64,000 nucleotides of DNA. Origin: Gemmatimonadota bacterium (GTDB lineage Bacteria > Gemmatimonadota > Gemmatimonadetes > Gemmatimonadales > GWC2-71-9). Where the stretch lies: NCBI GenBank assembly GCA_016720805.1, contig JADKJZ010000014.1, forward strand, positions 1,054,001-1,118,000, in the 5' to 3' direction. Shown one piece after another: positions 60,662 through 64,000 of the stretch. A program made the translations under genes and the position numbers. Position 1 is the first letter of the stretch. Every line of letters begins with the position of its first letter. The notes beneath the pieces were generated by a model that saw nothing but the letters and a program-made list of their open reading frames with translations, did no database searches and was not told the DNA's origin.

Positions 60662-61041
60662 CGGAGCTGCGGGCGGCGGCCGAGGGCGGGCGGGAGCGGG
60701 CGTACGCGCCGTACTCCGGCTTTCACGTCGGGGCGGCGCTGGAGACTGCCGAAGGGGCGGTCTTCGTCGGGGCCAATGTGGAAAATGCATCCTACGGCCT
60801 GACCATCTGTGCCGAACGAAGCGCCATGGCGGCCGCCATCTCGTCGGGGGCACGGAAATTCGTGCGGTTGCTGCTGGTCAGCGACGCCCCGCATCCGATC
60901 GCCCCCTGTGGGGCCTGTCGCCAGGTGCTTGCCGAGTTCGGGTTGGCGCTGACCGTCATCAGTTGTGCTGGAGCCGAGACCAAGGAGTGGACCATTCGCG
61001 ACCTGTTGCCTGCCGCCTTCACCGGGGACGTGCTCGAGTGA
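60652..61041 (+). CDS. cdd: Cytidine deaminase
   Basis: The 129-residue homotetramer-type enzyme deaminates cytidine and deoxycytidine. It has YAPYSGFHVGAAL, NVENASYGLTICAERSA (zinc cysteine and catalytic glutamate) and PCGACRQVL with two more zinc cysteines. It begins with GTG within the deoB end and overlaps the lipoprotein gene, so all three are coupled. Confidence 0.95.
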   Translation: MELTELRAAAEGGRERAYAPYSGFHVGAALETAEGAVFVGANVENASYGLTICAERSAMAAAISSGARKFVRLLLVSDAPHPIAPCGACRQVLAEFGLALTVISCAGAETKEWTIRDLLPAAFTGDVLE

Positions 61042-62231
61042 CCTCACGCCTCCTCTCCCTGGCGGTGGTGGCCCTGTTGGCCACGGCCTGCACCGAAAAG
61101 CTCACGACGCCGGTGAACTGCCCCAATCTCTGTCCGGGTGGCGTCGCGGATTTCCGCGACACCATCCTGACCGCCACGGTCGGTTTGGATACCTCCTACT
61201 CCGGCTACGTCGGCGAATCGTCGTTGCTGTCGCTGCTGGTGGCCAACGGCGGCGCCTACGGCGTCTCGCGCGGCATCGTCGCCTTCCAGTCGCGCGGAGA
61301 CTCGGTCTTCGTCAAGGATACCGCGCGCGTCTTCACCGTCGATTCGGCCGCGGTCTCGCTCTTCCTGCAGGCGAGTGACAGCACGGTCGTGAGCGGGGTG
61401 GTCGAGTTGTATCGCCTCCCGCTCGCCATCGATTCCTCGACGTCGATCGGCGCGATCGATGCCGCGATGACCCCGGACCAACTCCTGGCGGAGTTCGAAT
61501 TGACCTCCGGGTTGCGGACGGGGGCGATGCGCATCGTGCTCTCCGGCGCGACGCTCGCCAAGGTGGCCTTCACGCCCGCCGACAGCGGCCGACTGCAGGT
61601 TGGGGTGCGCGTGCGCTCGACCAACGCCACCGGCATCCGTGTCGGCACGGCGGCGGCCGGCGGCGAAGGTCCGGTAGTGACGTGGTACACGCGCGTCGAG
61701 GTCGCCGACACCGCGCTCCGGAGTCAGATCTTTACCCGCTTGCCCTCGACCAACTTCACCGTTCGGAGCGGAACCACACCGCCGACGCCGGGATTGCTGG
61801 CCGTCGGCGGCTTTCCGGTGGCACGCAGCTTCATCCGCTTTACGCTGCCCCCGGAATTGCGTGACTCGGTCACCATCGTGCGGGCGACGCTCCAACTCAC
61901 CGCGGATCAACCGATGTTCGGGATCCCGGCCGACACGGCCACCCTCCTGGCGCACCCGGTCCTGGCGCTGCTTGGGCCGAAGTCCCCGGTCGCCACGGAT
62001 CTCTTCAACGGAGCCTTCCTGTTGACGGGTCAGACCGAGGTGACCCTCGAGGTCGCGTCCCTGGTGCGGCTCTGGCAGGGGGCCGACGCGTTGCCGTCGG
62101 TATTGCGCCTCGAGATCGGGCAGGAGGGTGCAACCTTCCTTGCCCCGGCGTTCCGCTCGTCGCGGTCGGCCAGTGGCGCACCGACGCTTCGCATCACCTA
62201 CCGGCGCAGCTTCGCCTTCGAGGGCTTCTGA
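61038..62231 (+). CDS. Predicted outer-membrane lipoprotein of unknown family
   Basis: The 397-residue protein has an N-terminal signal ending in the lipobox LATAC (cysteine near residue 18). The mature part is beta-rich and serine/threonine-rich, with segments such as FIRFTLPPELRDSVTIVRATL that resemble a DNRLRE-like or carbohydrate-binding jelly roll. The start is GTG overlapping cdd. No catalytic motif is visible. It is followed after 2 bases by an outer-membrane protein, with which it may act. A function beyond envelope location is not claimed. Confidence 0.75.
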   Translation: MTSRLLSLAVVALLATACTEKLTTPVNCPNLCPGGVADFRDTILTATVGLDTSYSGYVGESSLLSLLVANGGAYGVSRGIVAFQSRGDSVFVKDTARVFTVDSAAVSLFLQASDSTVVSGVVELYRLPLAIDSSTSIGAIDAAMTPDQLLAEFELTSGLRTGAMRIVLSGATLAKVAFTPADSGRLQVGVRVRSTNATGIRVGTAAAGGEGPVVTWYTRVEVADTALRSQIFTRLPSTNFTVRSGTTPPTPGLLAVGGFPVARSFIRFTLPPELRDSVTIVRATLQLTADQPMFGIPADTATLLAHPVLALLGPKSPVATDLFNGAFLLTGQTEVTLEVASLVRLWQGADALPSVLRLEIGQEGATFLAPAFRSSRSASGAPTLRITYRRSFAFEGF

Positions 62232-62233
62232 CG

Positions 62234-63385
62234 ATGCGTGGTCATTCGCTACTGCTCGTCGCCGCCGTGGCCCTCGTCGCCGCGCCGCTGGCCGCCCAGT
62301 CGTCGGAGTTCGGAGTGCGCGGTCTCGGCCTGCCGGGGCGATCCGCCTCCGCGCGCGTGCTCGGCGGCGGTGGAGCGCTCGGGCTCTTCGATGGCGAGTC
62401 GAGCCTCAATCCAGCCTCGCTGTCGACCCTCTCGCTGACGACGGCCGTCTTCACCATGTCGAACAACTCGCGGACCTCCGTCAATCCGGCGGGCAAGGCG
62501 AGTGGGCGGGATACCCGTTTCCCCCAGGTGCTGATCGGCGGTCCGATCCCGCGAACCCGGTTCGTGGTGGGCGTCTCGTATTCAATGTTCACCGATCGCG
62601 ACTTCCAGCTGGTGTCGGTCGGTCAGGCGTCGCCGCGCGGAGTCCCCGTCGGCGTGACCGACACGTTGACGTCGCGGGGCGGCATCGCGGACCTCCGGAT
62701 CGCGGCAGGCTACGCCCTGTCGCCGAAGCTCAGCGTCGGCGGTGGGCTGCACTTCCTGACCGGGTCCAACCGGATGTCGACGCGTCGGGTCTGGGATGAT
62801 CCCGAGTACGCGGCGCTCGAGGAAAAGGCCGAGCTCTCGTACCAGGCGATCGGATTCTCGGCCGGCTTTCTTCTGCATCCGACGCCCCGCATTGCCGTGG
62901 CCGGTTCGATTCGTCGGGACGGCCGGATGACCATCCAGCGTGATTCCACGCCCAGCGGCGAAGTCTCGATGCCGACGCAACTTGCCGGCGGCGTACGCCT
63001 CCAGCTCTCGCGACGGCTGGTCGTGGCGGGTCAGGCCATCGTGCGCGACTGGTCTCGCGCCGACAGCGGCCTCGTGGCGGCTGGCGCCATTGGCGCCCGT
63101 GACACCCGAGAGTTTTCCGGTGGAGTGGAGCTCTATTCGAATGCCCGCCGCCCGTCGAACAAGCCGCTGCGGCTTGGCGTCCGCTATGCGGAACTGCCGT
63201 TCCGCATCAGCGCGGACGGGACGCCGACTGAATTCGGTCTCTCGGTCGGCACCGGCATCCGCTTCGCGCGGGATCTGGGCGGGATCGACCTCGCGCTGGA
63301 GCGCGTCCGCCGAAAGGAGGGCGTGAACTACACTGAGACCGGGTGGCAGTTCACCCTCGGGATCTCGGTCCGGCCGGGCAGCTGA
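62234..63385 (+). CDS. Outer-membrane beta-barrel-like protein
   Basis: The 383-residue protein starts with a signal peptide (SLLLVAAVALVAAPLAAQ). The mature part has alternating beta strands with aromatic ends and a C-terminal strand pair ending WQFTLGISVRPGS. It starts with a glycine-rich segment and NPASLSTLSL, which resembles the PorV/FadL-like start of diderm outer-membrane proteins. Ligand unknown. It begins 2 bases after the lipoprotein stop, so the pair is one unit. Confidence 0.75.
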   Translation: MRGHSLLLVAAVALVAAPLAAQSSEFGVRGLGLPGRSASARVLGGGGALGLFDGESSLNPASLSTLSLTTAVFTMSNNSRTSVNPAGKASGRDTRFPQVLIGGPIPRTRFVVGVSYSMFTDRDFQLVSVGQASPRGVPVGVTDTLTSRGGIADLRIAAGYALSPKLSVGGGLHFLTGSNRMSTRRVWDDPEYAALEEKAELSYQAIGFSAGFLLHPTPRIAVAGSIRRDGRMTIQRDSTPSGEVSMPTQLAGGVRLQLSRRLVVAGQAIVRDWSRADSGLVAAGAIGARDTREFSGGVELYSNARRPSNKPLRLGVRYAELPFRISADGTPTEFGLSVGTGIRFARDLGGIDLALERVRRKEGVNYTETGWQFTLGISVRPGS

Positions 63386-63401
63386 GCCGGACGTCGAACC
63401 C

Positions 63402-64000
63402 ATGAAGCAGGTCTGGATCGAAACCTACGGCTGCCAGATGAACGTGGCGGACACCGAGCTGATGTTCGGTGTCCTCGCGCGGGAGGGCTATGCCCAGGCG
63501 AGCCAGCCCGAGGGCGCGGACGTCATGCTGGTCAATACCTGTGCCGTCCGCGACAACGCCGAGCAGCGGGTCATCGGCCGGGTCGGGGAGCTGCAGCGCC
63601 ACAAGCACCCCGGCGTCATCCTCGGGGTCGTGGGCTGCATGGCGCAGCGCCTCGGACCGATCCTTCTGGAACAGGTCCCGGCGGTGGACCTCGTCGTCGG
63701 CCCCGATGCCTACCGGAACTTGCCGGAGCTGCTCAGTCACGCGGCGGCCGGGCAGCGTCGGGCCGACGTCGAGTACCGGGGGTGGGAGCATTACGAGGAC
63801 ATCCCGCAGCTCCGCGAACCCGGCCCGACGGCCTATGTGACCGTGCAGCGCGGCTGTGACTACCGCTGCACCTTCTGCATCGTGCCGACGACGCGCGGTC
63901 CCGAACGGAGTCGGCAGCTGACGGATGTGGTGACCGAGGTGCAGCGTCTGGCGGGGGAGGGCGTGTCCGAGGTGACGCTGCTCGGGCAGACGGTGAACTC
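63402..64000 (+). CDS. miaB: tRNA-2-methylthio-N6-isopentenyladenosine synthase, 3' truncated by window
   Basis: Only about the first 199 residues are in the window. The N-terminal methylthiotransferase domain has the cluster cysteines in ETYGCQMN, VNTCAVRD and GVVGCMAQ. The radical-SAM motif CDYRCTFC follows. MiaB adds the methylthio group to i6A37 in tRNA. The YGCQMN motif favours MiaB over RimO or MtaB. The gene continues past the right edge; nothing suggests a pseudogene. Confidence 0.93.
   Translation, partial: MKQVWIETYGCQMNVADTELMFGVLAREGYAQASQPEGADVMLVNTCAVRDNAEQRVIGRVGELQRHKHPGVILGVVGCMAQRLGPILLEQVPAVDLVVGPDAYRNLPELLSHAAAGQRRADVEYRGWEHYEDIPQLREPGPTAYVTVQRGCDYRCTFCIVPTTRGPERSRQLTDVVTEVQRLAGEGVSEVTLLGQTVN

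Overview
The window is a densely packed, GC-rich bacterial chromosome segment of about 59 protein genes and two tRNA genes. There are no rRNAs, transposases, phage genes or CRISPR arrays, and no gene-free stretch longer than about 300 bases. A GWxTD-type protein, an ECF sigma factor paired with a TPR Ser/Thr kinase, many TPR and DUF4388 proteins, a DNPR-type MurE (meso-DAP wall) and a secreted lipoprotein/outer-membrane pair all point to a diderm of the Gemmatimonadota or a close relative. This assignment is inference from gene content; no marker was compared with a database.

Layout. 1-4.4 kb: the end of a GWxTD gene, then (minus strand) a sigma factor and kinase pair. 4.5-10.3 kb: a housekeeping run yggS-ileS-dksA-lspA-rluD. 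10.3-21.9 kb: a contiguous, mostly overlapping operon with cheW, cheY, cheA, cheC, a TPR protein, a DUF4388 protein, three Roadblock/LC7 proteins, a small MglA-like GTPase, a protein with two DnaA-type AAA+ domains, a second DUF4388-TPR protein and a final TPR protein. 21.9-25.0 kb: a membrane metallopeptidase-like protein, a tiny membrane protein, tRNA-Val, a secreted TPR protein and tRNA-Asp with a terminator. 25.0-42.9 kb: a division and cell wall (dcw) cluster rsmH-ftsL-ftsI-murE-murF-mraY-murD-ftsW-murG-(DUF2264)-murC-ftsQ-ftsA-ftsZ-M23 peptidase. 42.9-50.4 kb: hisA, a vWA-like membrane protein, ftsY, a small membrane protein, a sodium:solute symporter and recG. 50.4-55.1 kb: four tandem paralogues of an unrecognised zinc-ribbon membrane protein, separated by short heptamer repeats and REP-like elements. 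55.1-64 kb: a DUF1295 protein, asnS, mazG (minus strand), alr, a DUF1844 protein, deoB, cdd, a lipoprotein, an outer-membrane protein and the 5' part of miaB.

How the genes work together. The 10-22 kb operon looks like one signalling machine. CheA/CheW/CheY/CheC form a phosphorelay without a visible receptor or adaptation enzymes. Roadblock proteins and the GTPase look like a polarity or motility switch. DUF4388 (PATAN-like) proteins are candidate response-regulator partners, TPR proteins are scaffolds, and a tandem DnaA-type ATPase has no obvious precedent in such a set. It is the best candidate here for an undescribed system. The second is the four-gene zinc-ribbon array at 50.5-55.1 kb. 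Its first two members share an almost identical 317 bp 5' module and then diverge abruptly. Heptamer tandem repeats of several different sequences but one constant period of 7 lie around these genes and at several other gene ends. Several genes appear to be transcribed from promoters whose -10 box lies only 3-8 bases before the start codon, which suggests leaderless messages.
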